From an uncultured Oscillospiraceae bacterium (GTDB lineage: Bacteria > Bacillota > Clostridia > Oscillospirales > Acutalibacteraceae): a DNA stretch of 11,364 nucleotides. The number at the start of each line of letters is the position of its first letter. Positions within the stretch are counted from its first letter, which is position 1. A program made the translations under genes and the position numbers. Shown piece by piece: positions 1 to 7,115 of the stretch. The DNA lies in NCBI GenBank assembly GCA_902489595.1, contig CABUAS010000058.1:1-11364 (forward strand), written 5' to 3'. The notes beneath the pieces are model-generated. The model was not told where the DNA came from and searched no databases. It saw only the letters and a program-made list of their open reading frames with translations.

Positions 1-18
1 CGGAAAAAATAATTAACT

Positions 19-24
19 AAGGAG
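19..24 (+). promoter_or_regulatory. Ribosome binding site of rnj
   Basis: AAGGAG stands seven bases before the ATG at 32. It fixes the RNase J start despite the unusual N-terminal extension that this start implies. The 31 bases before the gene are too few to show a promoter. Confidence 0.8.
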
Positions 25-31
25 AATTTTA

Positions 32-1807
32 ATGGCACAACTGAATAACCAAAACGATAAGAGCGCTAACGGAAAACGGAATTCCAAAAAGCGCTGTTAT
101 ACTTATCGCAAGGTAACTAAAAGACCGTATCGCAGAGAGAAACCTGTCAATGAAACTGTTAAAGTTTCGTTTTTGGGCGGTATGAACGAAATCGGTAAAA
201 ATATGACCGTTTATGAATACAAAAACGATATGTTTATTGTAGACTGCGGTCTCGCATTCCCGGGTGCAGAACTGCCGGGTGTTGATCTCGTTATACCTGA
301 TTTTGCGTATGTTGAAGAAAATATCAAAAATGTTAAAGGTCTTATTATCACACACGGTCACGAAGACCATATAGGCGGTATTGCATACCTTCTTAAAAAA
401 TTCAATATTCCGATTTACGCCACAAGGCTTACTATCGGTTTAATCAAAGGCAAACTTCAGGAGCACCGACTTCTTGATATTGCCGAACTTCACGAAATCA
501 ACCCGAGAGATACAATAAAACTCGGTGCATTTGAAGTTGAACTTATTCATGTTAATCACTCAATTCCTGATGCAGTAGGGCTTGCAATCAAATGTCCTGC
601 CGGAATTCTTATTCACACAGGCGACTTTAAAATTGATACAACGCCTGTTGACGGCGATATGATTGATCTGACCCGTTTTGCCGAATACGGCAAAAAAGGC
701 GTTCTCGCACTGTTTCAGGACTCTACAAATGCAGAGCGTCCGGGTTATACAATGAGTGAAAAAACTGTCGGTGAATCATTTGAAAATCTTTTCAGAAAAG
801 CGGGCAAAAGGCGTATTCTTGTTGCAACTTTTGCATCAAATATTCACCGTGTTCAGCAGATTATTGATGTTGCAAAACAGCTAAAAAGAAAAGTTGCCGT
901 TCTCGGCAGAAGTCTTGAAAATCTTGTTCAGGTCGGCGAAGAACTCGGCTATCTTAAAGTTCCGAAAAATGTTTTGATAAACATAAACGAAATCAGTTCA
1001 TATGCCGATGATAAACTTGTTATCATAACTACGGGTTCACAGGGCGAACCTATGAGCGCACTTACGAAAATGGCATTCGGCGAACACAGAAAAGTATCTG
1101 TTACACCTAATGATTATGTTATTATTTCTGCAACTCCTATTCCCGGTAATGAAAAAATGGTCGGCAATGTCGTAAACGAACTTATGAAACGCGATATTGA
1201 AGTTATTTACGAAAAAATGTACGAGGTTCATGTTTCAGGCCACGCCTGTCAGGAAGAGCTTAAACTTATGATGAGCCTTATTAAACCGAAGTATTTCATT
1301 CCGGTTCACGGTGAACAGAAGCATCTTCAGAAACACGCCATGCTTGCGCAGTCAATGGGAATACCAAAAAGCAATATTTATATAGGCGGTATTGGAAAAA
1401 GCATCGAAATCAGCGAAAAAGGCATTGTTCCTGTATCAGATGTTCCGAGCGGAGAAATTTATGTTGACGGTATCGGCGTAGGCGATGTGGGAAATATCGT
1501 TCTTAACGACAGAAAAAGACTTTCTGAAGACGGTCTTGTTATTGTTGTTGCTACTATTGATACCCAGTCGGGATATATTGTCAGCGGTCCTGACATTGTA
1601 AGCCGCGGTTTTGTTTATGTTAAAGATAATGAAGATTTGATGAATGAGGCAAAGCAGATAGCCGTTGATATGATTTATAAAAACTATAATACAAAATATC
1701 ACGACTGGAATCAGGCAAAATCTGCGCTGAAAGACGGTATTTCAAAACTTATGTATGACAGAACTAAAAGATCCCCGATGGTTTTGCCTATTTTTATGGA
1801 AATTTAG
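32..1807 (+). CDS. rnj: Ribonuclease J
   Basis: This 591-residue protein is a metallo-beta-lactamase/beta-CASP ribonuclease with 5'-3' exonuclease and endonuclease activity, central to mRNA decay and rRNA maturation in Bacillota. The metal site is complete: HGHEDH at 108-113, His176 in HSIPD, Asp198 in GDFK and His426 in PVHGE. These match H74/H76/D78/H79, H142, D164 and H390 of B. subtilis RNase J1 with an offset of about 34-36. The beta-CASP part includes ATFASNIHR near 265 and HVSGH at 400-404. The C-terminal end (RSPMVLPIFMEI) is typical of J1-type enzymes. The family is usually about 555 residues; the extra length is a basic N-terminal tail of about 40 residues with 13 Lys/Arg in its first 37 positions. 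The stop is TAG, and rplI begins 22 bases later, suggesting cotranscription. Identity is secure; the role of the tail is unknown. Confidence 0.96.
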   Translation: MAQLNNQNDKSANGKRNSKKRCYTYRKVTKRPYRREKPVNETVKVSFLGGMNEIGKNMTVYEYKNDMFIVDCGLAFPGAELPGVDLVIPDFAYVEENIKNVKGLIITHGHEDHIGGIAYLLKKFNIPIYATRLTIGLIKGKLQEHRLLDIAELHEINPRDTIKLGAFEVELIHVNHSIPDAVGLAIKCPAGILIHTGDFKIDTTPVDGDMIDLTRFAEYGKKGVLALFQDSTNAERPGYTMSEKTVGESFENLFRKAGKRRILVATFASNIHRVQQIIDVAKQLKRKVAVLGRSLENLVQVGEELGYLKVPKNVLININEISSYADDKLVIITTGSQGEPMSALTKMAFGEHRKVSVTPNDYVIISATPIPGNEKMVGNVVNELMKRDIEVIYEKMYEVHVSGHACQEELKLMMSLIKPKYFIPVHGEQKHLQKHAMLAQSMGIPKSNIYIGGIGKSIEISEKGIVPVSDVPSGEIYVDGIGVGDVGNIVLNDRKRLSEDGLVIVVATIDTQSGYIVSGPDIVSRGFVYVKDNEDLMNEAKQIAVDMIYKNYNTKYHDWNQAKSALKDGISKLMYDRTKRSPMVLPIFMEI

Positions 1808-1829
1808 TATTTTTATAAGGAGAATTATT

Positions 1830-2273
1830 ATGAAAGTTATTTTAAAACAGGATGTTAAAAGTCTCGGCAAAAAAGGCGAACTTGCAAATGCATCAGACGG
1901 TTATGCAAGAAACTTTCTTATTCCGAAAGGTCTTGCTATGGAGGCAAATACTGCCGCTATGAACGACTTTAATAACAAAGAATCTGCAAAAAAATATCAT
2001 AAGGAAGAAGAAATCAAAGCCGCAAAGGCTGATGCCGAAAAATTAGAGGGCAAAACTTTTAAGCTCACTGCCAAAGCAGGTGCAAACGGCAAACTTTTCG
2101 GCTCTGTTACATCAAAGGATATTTCTGCGAAAATTAAGCAGGATTTATCTCTTGATATAGACAAAAGAAAAATTGTTGTTGATGATATTAAACAGTTCGG
2201 CACGTATGAGGCTGAATTAAAAGTTTATCAGGGTATCAGCGCCAAAATTTTCGTTCAGGTAACAGAGGCATAA
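1830..2273 (+). CDS. rplI: 50S ribosomal protein L9
   Basis: This 147-residue protein is L9, which binds 23S rRNA through its N-terminal domain and projects from the large subunit on a long helix. The N-terminal domain begins MKVILKQDVKSLGKKGE and contains the family signature DGYARNFLIPKGLA near residues 26-39. A charged central helix spans roughly 45-75, followed by the C-terminal domain with GKLFGSVTSKDI near 88-99. Length is normal (about 148). I chose the ATG at 1830 because AAGGAGAA stands seven bases before it and it gives the standard N-terminus; the reading frame stays open back to 1755, but that extension lies inside rnj and has no family counterpart. L9 followed by the replicative helicase is a conserved order in Bacillota. 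Confidence 0.96.
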   Translation: MKVILKQDVKSLGKKGELANASDGYARNFLIPKGLAMEANTAAMNDFNNKESAKKYHKEEEIKAAKADAEKLEGKTFKLTAKAGANGKLFGSVTSKDISAKIKQDLSLDIDKRKIVVDDIKQFGTYEAELKVYQGISAKIFVQVTEA

Positions 2274-2289
2274 TCAAAAGATTATTTTT
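2270..2289 (+). other. Small AT-rich hairpin at the rplI stop codon
   Basis: ATAATC (2270-2275) and GATTAT (2280-2285) form a six-pair stem around an AAAA loop, followed directly by TTTT. The stem begins inside the last codons of rplI, so it could act as a weak attenuator or an RNA 3'-end stabiliser between rplI and dnaB. Only one pair is G-C, so it may be chance in AT-rich DNA. Confidence 0.25.
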
Positions 2290-2297
2290 ATAAATTC

Positions 2298-2311
2298 AAG
2301 GAATTAGGTGA
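2298..2311 (+). promoter_or_regulatory. Overlapping ribosome binding sites before dnaB
   Basis: Two partial Shine-Dalgarno matches lie here: AAGGAA (2298-2303), correctly spaced for a GTG at 2308, and AGGTGA (2306-2311), correctly spaced for the ATG at 2317. The GTG itself forms part of the second match. I prefer the ATG because AGGTGA is the better fit to the 16S tail region and ATG is the commoner start. Confidence 0.5.
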
Positions 2312-2316
2312 ACAAA

Positions 2317-3687
2317 ATGCCTGATGTAAACAGTTCAAATTCAGTAACACTGCCATACAGCCTTGAGGCAGAACAGGCGGTTCTCGGTTCAATATTAATT
2401 GACCCTGACTGTATGGAAGAGGTTGTAAATATTGTTAAACAGGAATATTTCTTTCTGTCATCACACAGAGTTATATTTTCATCAATGATGACAATGTATT
2501 CAGGTTCAAAAGCAAAAATTGACCCTGTTGTAATTGCAGATATTCTTGTTAAAGAAGGACTTTATGATGTTGCGGGGGGCAGAGAATATCTAATTACTCT
2601 GCGTGACAGTGTGCCTTCTACTGCAAATGTTGAAACATATGCAAAAATAGTTGAAGAAAAATACCTTCTGCGAACTCTTATTACAACATCACAGGAAATC
2701 ATTGAATCTGCAACAAGCGGCGAAACAGACGCTAATCTTCTTCTCAATTCTGCCGAACAGAAAATTTATGATATAAGGCAGGGCCGTGAATCAAACGGTC
2801 CTAAGAAGATTTCAGATGTAATTATTAACGGTGTTTATGACAGGCTTTACAAACTCACAGGTGAAGATAAAGAAAAATATCAGGCAATACCGTCAGGTTT
2901 CGGTATGCTTGACAAGTACATAACAGGACTTAATAAATCCGATTTTATTCTTATCGGCGCCCGTCCTGCTATGGGTAAAACTTCATTTGCTTTAAACCTT
3001 GCACAGAATGTTACAATGATGGCTAAAAAAAAGTGTGTTTTTTTCAGTCTTGAAATGACAAAGGAACAACTTGCAGAAAGACTTTTGTCTGCAAGGGCAG
3101 GCGTGCCGAGTACTAAACTGCGCACAGGCGAACTTACCGATGATGAGTGGGTGCGTCTCGGCAATGCCGCAGGCGATTATGATAATGTTGAACTTTATCT
3201 TGATGATACTGCGTCAATCACCGTACCCGAAATCAAGTCAAGAGTACGCAGGCTGAAAAATGTAGATATTATTCTGATTGACTATTTGGGACTTATTCAG
3301 TCTGCAACACGAAAAGAAAACCGTGTTCAGGAAGTTTCTGAAATTACAAGGCAGTTAAAAATGCTTGCTAAAGAACTTAATATTCCCGTTGTTTGCTGTG
3401 CTCAGCTTTCCCGTGGTACAGAGGGCAGGGGTAAAAGTCATAAGCCGCAGCTTTCCGACCTTCGTGAATCAGGTTCTATTGAACAGGACGCAGATATTGT
3501 TATGTTCCTTTACAGACCCGATTATTACCGCAATGAGGTTGATGAAGATAAACAGGATGATATTGATGAAAATCTTACAGAACTTATTGTTGCGAAAAAC
3601 AGGCACGGCGCTGTCGGCACAATCGAAATGACATTTGATAAAGAATTTACAAGATTCAGAAGTATTGATAAAAAATATGAACAATAA
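2317..3687 (+). CDS. dnaB: Replicative DNA helicase DnaB
   Basis: This 456-residue protein is the hexameric replicative helicase (called DnaC in B. subtilis) that unwinds DNA at the fork and recruits primase. The N-terminal domain begins near LPYSLEAEQAVLGSIL, a family hallmark. The C-terminal RecA-like motor carries Walker A (GARPAMGKT, 214-222), Walker B (DIILIDY, 317-323) and the SDLRESGSIEQDAD segment at 380-393, which holds the arginine finger and DNA-contact region. No intein interrupts the motor, although DnaB is a common intein site. A GTG at 2308 would add three residues; the choice is uncertain but trivial. The gene follows rplI by 43 bases with no terminator stronger than a small AT hairpin, and its end overlaps tilS by 11 bases, so all three are probably on one transcript. 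Confidence 0.96.
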   Translation: MPDVNSSNSVTLPYSLEAEQAVLGSILIDPDCMEEVVNIVKQEYFFLSSHRVIFSSMMTMYSGSKAKIDPVVIADILVKEGLYDVAGGREYLITLRDSVPSTANVETYAKIVEEKYLLRTLITTSQEIIESATSGETDANLLLNSAEQKIYDIRQGRESNGPKKISDVIINGVYDRLYKLTGEDKEKYQAIPSGFGMLDKYITGLNKSDFILIGARPAMGKTSFALNLAQNVTMMAKKKCVFFSLEMTKEQLAERLLSARAGVPSTKLRTGELTDDEWVRLGNAAGDYDNVELYLDDTASITVPEIKSRVRRLKNVDIILIDYLGLIQSATRKENRVQEVSEITRQLKMLAKELNIPVVCCAQLSRGTEGRGKSHKPQLSDLRESGSIEQDADIVMFLYRPDYYRNEVDEDKQDDIDENLTELIVAKNRHGAVGTIEMTFDKEFTRFRSIDKKYEQ

Positions 3688-4996
3688 TATAACCGATTTT
3701 GTAAATCGGAAACACTTTATTTCGGGAAACGAAACAATACTGATTGCTTTTTCAGGCGGTGCGGATTCTGTTTTCCTTGCAGAATATCTGCTGAGTATTA
3801 AAGATGAATATAATTTAACGCTTAAAATTGCTCATATGGAGCATGGAATCAGAGGGCAGGAAAGCCTTAATGATTGCAAATTTTCAAAATTATATGCATT
3901 AAAACACAATATTGAGTTTTTTGAATGTCATATTGACGCTGTAAAAGAGGCAGAAACTGCAAAAATGGGTGTTGAAGAATACAGCCGTAAAAAGCGGTAT
4001 GAATTTTTTGACACGATAAAATGTGATAAAATTGCAACAGCACATAATCTTACAGATAATGTTGAAACAATGCTTTTCAGAATTGCACGAGGCACTTCAA
4101 TTCACGGCATTTGCTCAATTCCCGTTAAGCGTGGTAAAATTATAAGACCTTTGCTTAGCATATCAGGGGAAGAAATAAGAAATTATCTTGATGAAAACAA
4201 TATTGATTACTGTATTGATTCCACTAATTCAGATAATGCTTACAGCAGAAATTATATCAGAAATATCATAATTCCAGAATTTAAAAATATAAACGGCTCT
4301 TTTCTCAATAATGCCGCAAGGCTTATTGAAAATTCAGCTGAAAGTGAAGAAATAATTTCTGTTTATATTAATAATGTTTATAATTCTGCTTTTGAAAACG
4401 GTAAACTTCTTATCGGTAAATTAAAAGAGCAAGCTGTAGGAGTTACCAAAAGAGTTGTAATAAAATATTTTAATAACTGCGGCGCTGAACTTGACAGCAG
4501 ACATCTTGATAATATTATGAATTTGCTTGATAAGCAAGGCAAAGTGCAGATTAAAGGCAATAAATTTGCCTTTTCAGATGGTAAATATTTAAGATACGGC
4601 GAGTTTAAAGATGCTGATTTTTCTAAAATATCATTAATAAAACAAATAATTAGTGTAAATTCTGAAAAAGATTTTTTAAATAACTGTGAATTATTGAATA
4701 AAAAGTTTGATTTTTACTGTGATTATGATAAAATAATTGGCAATGTATCTGTGCGTGAAAGAAAAAGAGGCGATTTTATTTCGCCAGCAAACCGCAAATG
4801 CACAAAAACATTAAAAAAACTGTTTAATGAATATCATATTCCCGTTGAAAAAAGGAACAGTGTTCCTGTAATATGTGACGAATGCGGCGTTATAGGAGTA
4901 TACGGATACTGTGCTGACGAAAGAGTAAAAACCGATTTCAACACAAGGAATATTTTAACTATAGTTATCCATATGGATACGGAGGACAATAATTAA
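3677..4996 (+). CDS. tilS: tRNA(Ile)-lysidine synthetase
   Basis: This 439-residue protein uses ATP and lysine to convert the wobble C34 of the CAU-anticodon isoleucine tRNA to lysidine, changing both decoding (to AUA) and charging (to Ile). The N-terminal PP-loop ATPase has SGGADS at 26-31, followed by AHMEHGIRG, ATAHNLTDNVET and the RNYIRN segment that typifies the catalytic domain. The C-terminal part, with RGDFISPAN, TKTLKKLF and ADERV, matches the TilS tRNA-binding domain. Length is normal. I chose the ATG at 3677, which gives the expected short N-terminus before the PP-loop; an upstream ATG at 3635 in the same frame would add 14 unmatched residues inside dnaB. The ribosome binding site is weak, so translation probably depends on ribosomes finishing dnaB. 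The gene looks more AT-rich by eye than its neighbours, but codon style is similar. Confidence 0.93.
   Translation: MNNNITDFVNRKHFISGNETILIAFSGGADSVFLAEYLLSIKDEYNLTLKIAHMEHGIRGQESLNDCKFSKLYALKHNIEFFECHIDAVKEAETAKMGVEEYSRKKRYEFFDTIKCDKIATAHNLTDNVETMLFRIARGTSIHGICSIPVKRGKIIRPLLSISGEEIRNYLDENNIDYCIDSTNSDNAYSRNYIRNIIIPEFKNINGSFLNNAARLIENSAESEEIISVYINNVYNSAFENGKLLIGKLKEQAVGVTKRVVIKYFNNCGAELDSRHLDNIMNLLDKQGKVQIKGNKFAFSDGKYLRYGEFKDADFSKISLIKQIISVNSEKDFLNNCELLNKKFDFYCDYDKIIGNVSVRERKRGDFISPANRKCTKTLKKLFNEYHIPVEKRNSVPVICDECGVIGVYGYCADERVKTDFNTRNILTIVIHMDTEDNN
4981..4985 (+). promoter_or_regulatory. Ribosome binding site of ftsH, inside tilS
   Basis: GGAGG lies within the last codons of tilS, ten bases before the ftsH ATG at 4996. 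The tilS stop and ftsH start share one base (TAATG), an arrangement that favours translational coupling. Confidence 0.75.
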
Positions 4997-6960
4997 TGAA
5001 AAATTTGGCAAAAAACTGGAAAATGATTTTGTTTTATGTGATTTTACCCGTTTTGCTGGTGGGAGCGGCGTTTTATTTTCTTAATGCGCAGAACCCAAAA
5101 GAACTAAAGTACAGCGAAGTTGTAAATCTGTTTAAAACCGATCAGGTTACTGAATTTACTATTGATTTAACATCAGGTTCACTTGTCTATAAAACAGTTG
5201 ATAATCCCGATGAAACAAAAGAGTATAAAGTTCCGAGTGTAACTTATTTTCTTGATGATATAAGAGACAGTGTAACAGAACATAATGAGAATAATCCCGA
5301 TAATCAGATTGTCTATAACTATATAAAAGGAACTTCAAGAAGTTGGATTATAAGTCTTTTGCCGTCACTTCTGCTCGGTGCTCTGCTTGTTGTCGGCGCA
5401 GTATATATATTTAAAAAGATGAATGATACAATGCAGGGCGAGAATAACCGAACGCTCGGATTTGGCAGAATTAAAACAAGATCCCTTGAAAATTCAAATG
5501 CCAAAGGCATTACCTTTAAAGATGTTGCAGGCTGCGACGAAGAAAAAGAAGAACTTCAGGAACTTGTTGAATTTCTTAAAGACCCTAAAAAGTTTACGGA
5601 ACTCGGTGCAAGAATACCGAAAGGCGTACTTTTGGTAGGCCCTCCCGGAACCGGTAAAACCTTGCTTGCAAAAGCTGTAGCAGGTGAGGCAAGTGCACCG
5701 TTTTTCTCAATTTCCGGTTCTGATTTTGTTGAAATGTATGTCGGCGTAGGTGCGTCAAGAGTTCGTGATTTGTTCTCGCAGGCAATAAAAAAAGCCCCGT
5801 CGATCATCTTTATTGATGAAATTGATGCAGTCGGCAGACACAGAGGAACAGGCAACGGTAACAGTAACGATGAAAGAGAACAGACCCTTAATCAGATGCT
5901 TGTTGAGATGGACGGTTTTGGCACAAACAGCGGCGTTATAGTTATGGCTGCAACAAACAGACCCGACGTTCTTGACCCCGCACTTTTAAGACCCGGTCGA
6001 TTTGACAGGCAGATTACCGTAAACAAACCCGATGCGCAAGGCAGGGAAGATATACTGAAAGTCCATTCAAGATTAAAACCCCTTGCACCTGATGTCAATC
6101 TGCATGATATTGCGATGGATACAATAGGCTATACAGGTGCAGATCTTGAAAACCTTTTAAACGAAGCTGCACTGTTAGCCGCAAGAAGACATAAAAAAGC
6201 TATTACTGCAACTGAAATTACAGACGCGGCCGCAAGAGTAGAAATGGGTACCGAAAAGAAATCCCATAAATATTCTGATAAAGTTAAAAAACTTACCGCA
6301 TATCATGAGGCAGGTCACGCTGTTGTTTCGTATTATCTTGATAAGCATGACCCTGTTAAAGAAATTTCAATAGTACCGAGAGGTCTCGGTGCAGGCGGTT
6401 ATACTTGGTATCAGTCGCAGGATGAAGATATGCAGTCAAGAGAGCAGATGCTTGAATTTCTTGTATCACTTCTCGGCGGCCGTGTTGCCGAGGCAATTTC
6501 GCTTGATGATATTTCAACAGGCGCGTCAAACGATCTTGAACGTGCATCACAGATTTGCCGTGTTATGGTTACAAAATACGGTATGAGCGACGGTATAGGT
6601 CCTGTTGTTTATAAAGACAGCAGCGATGATTACTTCTATGAAAAGAATTATAGTGAGGCAACTGCTGAGAGAATAGATAAAGAAATTGAAAAAATGCTCA
6701 GAAATGCTTATGAAAAAACTGAAAGTATCCTCAAAGAGCATAATGAAAAACTTATTCTTGTTGCTGATACGCTTATCGAAAAAGAAAAAATTTCAGGCGA
6801 GCAGTTTAAATCTCTTATGGAAACAGGCGAACTTCCTGCCGAAGAAGAGATTATACCGGCCGAAAATGAAACTTCAAATACAGCGGAAGATGTTGCTGAA
6901 TCAACAGAAAACGCTTCCGAAAATGCAGATGAAGTCACTGTGGAATCTGATGATAATTAA
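4996..6960 (+). CDS. ftsH: ATP-dependent zinc metalloprotease FtsH
   Basis: This 654-residue protein is the membrane-anchored AAA+ protease that degrades misassembled membrane proteins and some regulators. It has an N-terminal membrane segment (about 10-30), an external domain, a second membrane segment (about 117-139), then the AAA+ module: Walker A GPPGTGKT (215-222), Walker B IIFIDEID (270-277) and the second region of homology (320-338) with arginines 332 and 335. The peptidase has HEAGH at 437-441, and Asp513 in STGASND is the third zinc ligand, matching E. coli D495. The tail 611-654 is acidic and low in complexity, with 16 Asp/Glu in 44 residues. Coupling to tilS by a one-base overlap is clear; hprT, often between them in Bacillota, is missing. 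A terminator follows within 32 bases, making this the last gene of its operon. Confidence 0.97.
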   Translation: MKNLAKNWKMILFYVILPVLLVGAAFYFLNAQNPKELKYSEVVNLFKTDQVTEFTIDLTSGSLVYKTVDNPDETKEYKVPSVTYFLDDIRDSVTEHNENNPDNQIVYNYIKGTSRSWIISLLPSLLLGALLVVGAVYIFKKMNDTMQGENNRTLGFGRIKTRSLENSNAKGITFKDVAGCDEEKEELQELVEFLKDPKKFTELGARIPKGVLLVGPPGTGKTLLAKAVAGEASAPFFSISGSDFVEMYVGVGASRVRDLFSQAIKKAPSIIFIDEIDAVGRHRGTGNGNSNDEREQTLNQMLVEMDGFGTNSGVIVMAATNRPDVLDPALLRPGRFDRQITVNKPDAQGREDILKVHSRLKPLAPDVNLHDIAMDTIGYTGADLENLLNEAALLAARRHKKAITATEITDAAARVEMGTEKKSHKYSDKVKKLTAYHEAGHAVVSYYLDKHDPVKEISIVPRGLGAGGYTWYQSQDEDMQSREQMLEFLVSLLGGRVAEAISLDDISTGASNDLERASQICRVMVTKYGMSDGIGPVVYKDSSDDYFYEKNYSEATAERIDKEIEKMLRNAYEKTESILKEHNEKLILVADTLIEKEKISGEQFKSLMETGELPAEEEIIPAENETSNTAEDVAESTENASENADEVTVESDDN

Positions 6961-6991
6961 TCAGCAGACAGTGAATAAATATAAAATTTAT

Positions 6992-7029
6992 TGAGTGAGA
7001 GTATTAATTTATTCTCACTCATTTTCTTT
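6992..7029 (+). terminator. Rho-independent terminator after ftsH
   Basis: TGAGTGAGA (6992-7000) pairs perfectly with TCTCACTCA (7013-7021). The stem can continue inward through a G-T, a T-A and an A-T pair to a TTAATT loop, for about 12 pairs in all. TTTTCTTT follows at 7022-7029. It closes the rnj-to-ftsH transcript and separates it from the topoisomerase operon. Confidence 0.85.
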
Positions 7030-7032
7030 ATA

Positions 7033-7050
7033 TTGTAATAATTGTTACAA
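7033..7050 (+). promoter_or_regulatory. 18-base near-palindrome, possible operator
   Basis: TTGTAATAATTGTTACAA reads as an inverted repeat with only one mismatched pair (7039/7044). It ends four bases before the -35 box of the downstream promoter, a place where activators or repressors often bind. It has no following T-run, so it is not a terminator. I cannot assign it to a known regulator. Confidence 0.4.
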
Positions 7051-7054
7051 AATC

Positions 7055-7082
7055 TTGACAAAAATACAATATCTTGTATAAT
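7055..7082 (+). promoter_or_regulatory. Sigma-A promoter of the topoisomerase operon
   Basis: TTGACA (7055-7060) and TATAAT (7077-7082) are both exact consensus boxes with a 16-base spacer, one below the optimum. Transcription should begin near 7089, giving a leader of only about 26 bases, too short for a riboswitch or T-box. The promoter follows the ftsH terminator, so the two downstream genes form an independent unit. Confidence 0.85.
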
Positions 7083-7105
7083 ATTATTCTGTAAAACTAT
7101 TGCTC

Positions 7106-7111
7106 GGAGGG
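7106..7111 (+). promoter_or_regulatory. Ribosome binding site of topoisomerase subunit B
   Basis: GGAGGG stands four bases before the ATG at 7116 and supports that start, which also gives the normal short N-terminus before the ATPase domain. Confidence 0.8.
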
Positions 7112-7115
7112 TAAT

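Noticed and set aside
29..370. Minus-strand open frame of 113 codons opposite the start of rnj
   Set aside because: It is antisense to the conserved metallo-beta-lactamase domain and shows no recognisable domain.
1755..1829. Upstream extension of rplI to a start at 1755
   Set aside because: It would add 25 residues that overlap rnj and match nothing in L9; the ATG at 1830 has a good ribosome binding site and the standard N-terminus.
3635..3676. Upstream start for tilS at 3635
   Set aside because: It adds 14 residues inside dnaB without a better ribosome binding site; the ATG at 3677 gives the usual spacing to the PP-loop.
2317..3687. Intein in DnaB
   Set aside because: The Walker A, Walker B and C-terminal motifs are contiguous and the length is normal.
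5556..5855. Minus-strand open frame of 99 codons opposite the ftsH AAA+ region
   Set aside because: It mirrors the conserved coding strand, has no family features, and other minus-strand frames here show the same shadow character.
7034..7049. GlnR/TnrA nitrogen-control box
   Set aside because: TGTAA and TTACA flank the centre as in TGTNAN7TNACA, but the gap is six bases rather than seven, and a topoisomerase operon is not an expected target.
7033..7050. PerR or Fur box
   Set aside because: The arrangement is 6-6-6 rather than the 7-1-7 pattern, and the bases fit the consensus poorly.
7083..7115. Riboswitch or T-box leader before subunit B
   Set aside because: The predicted leader is only about 26 bases, too short for any known structured leader.
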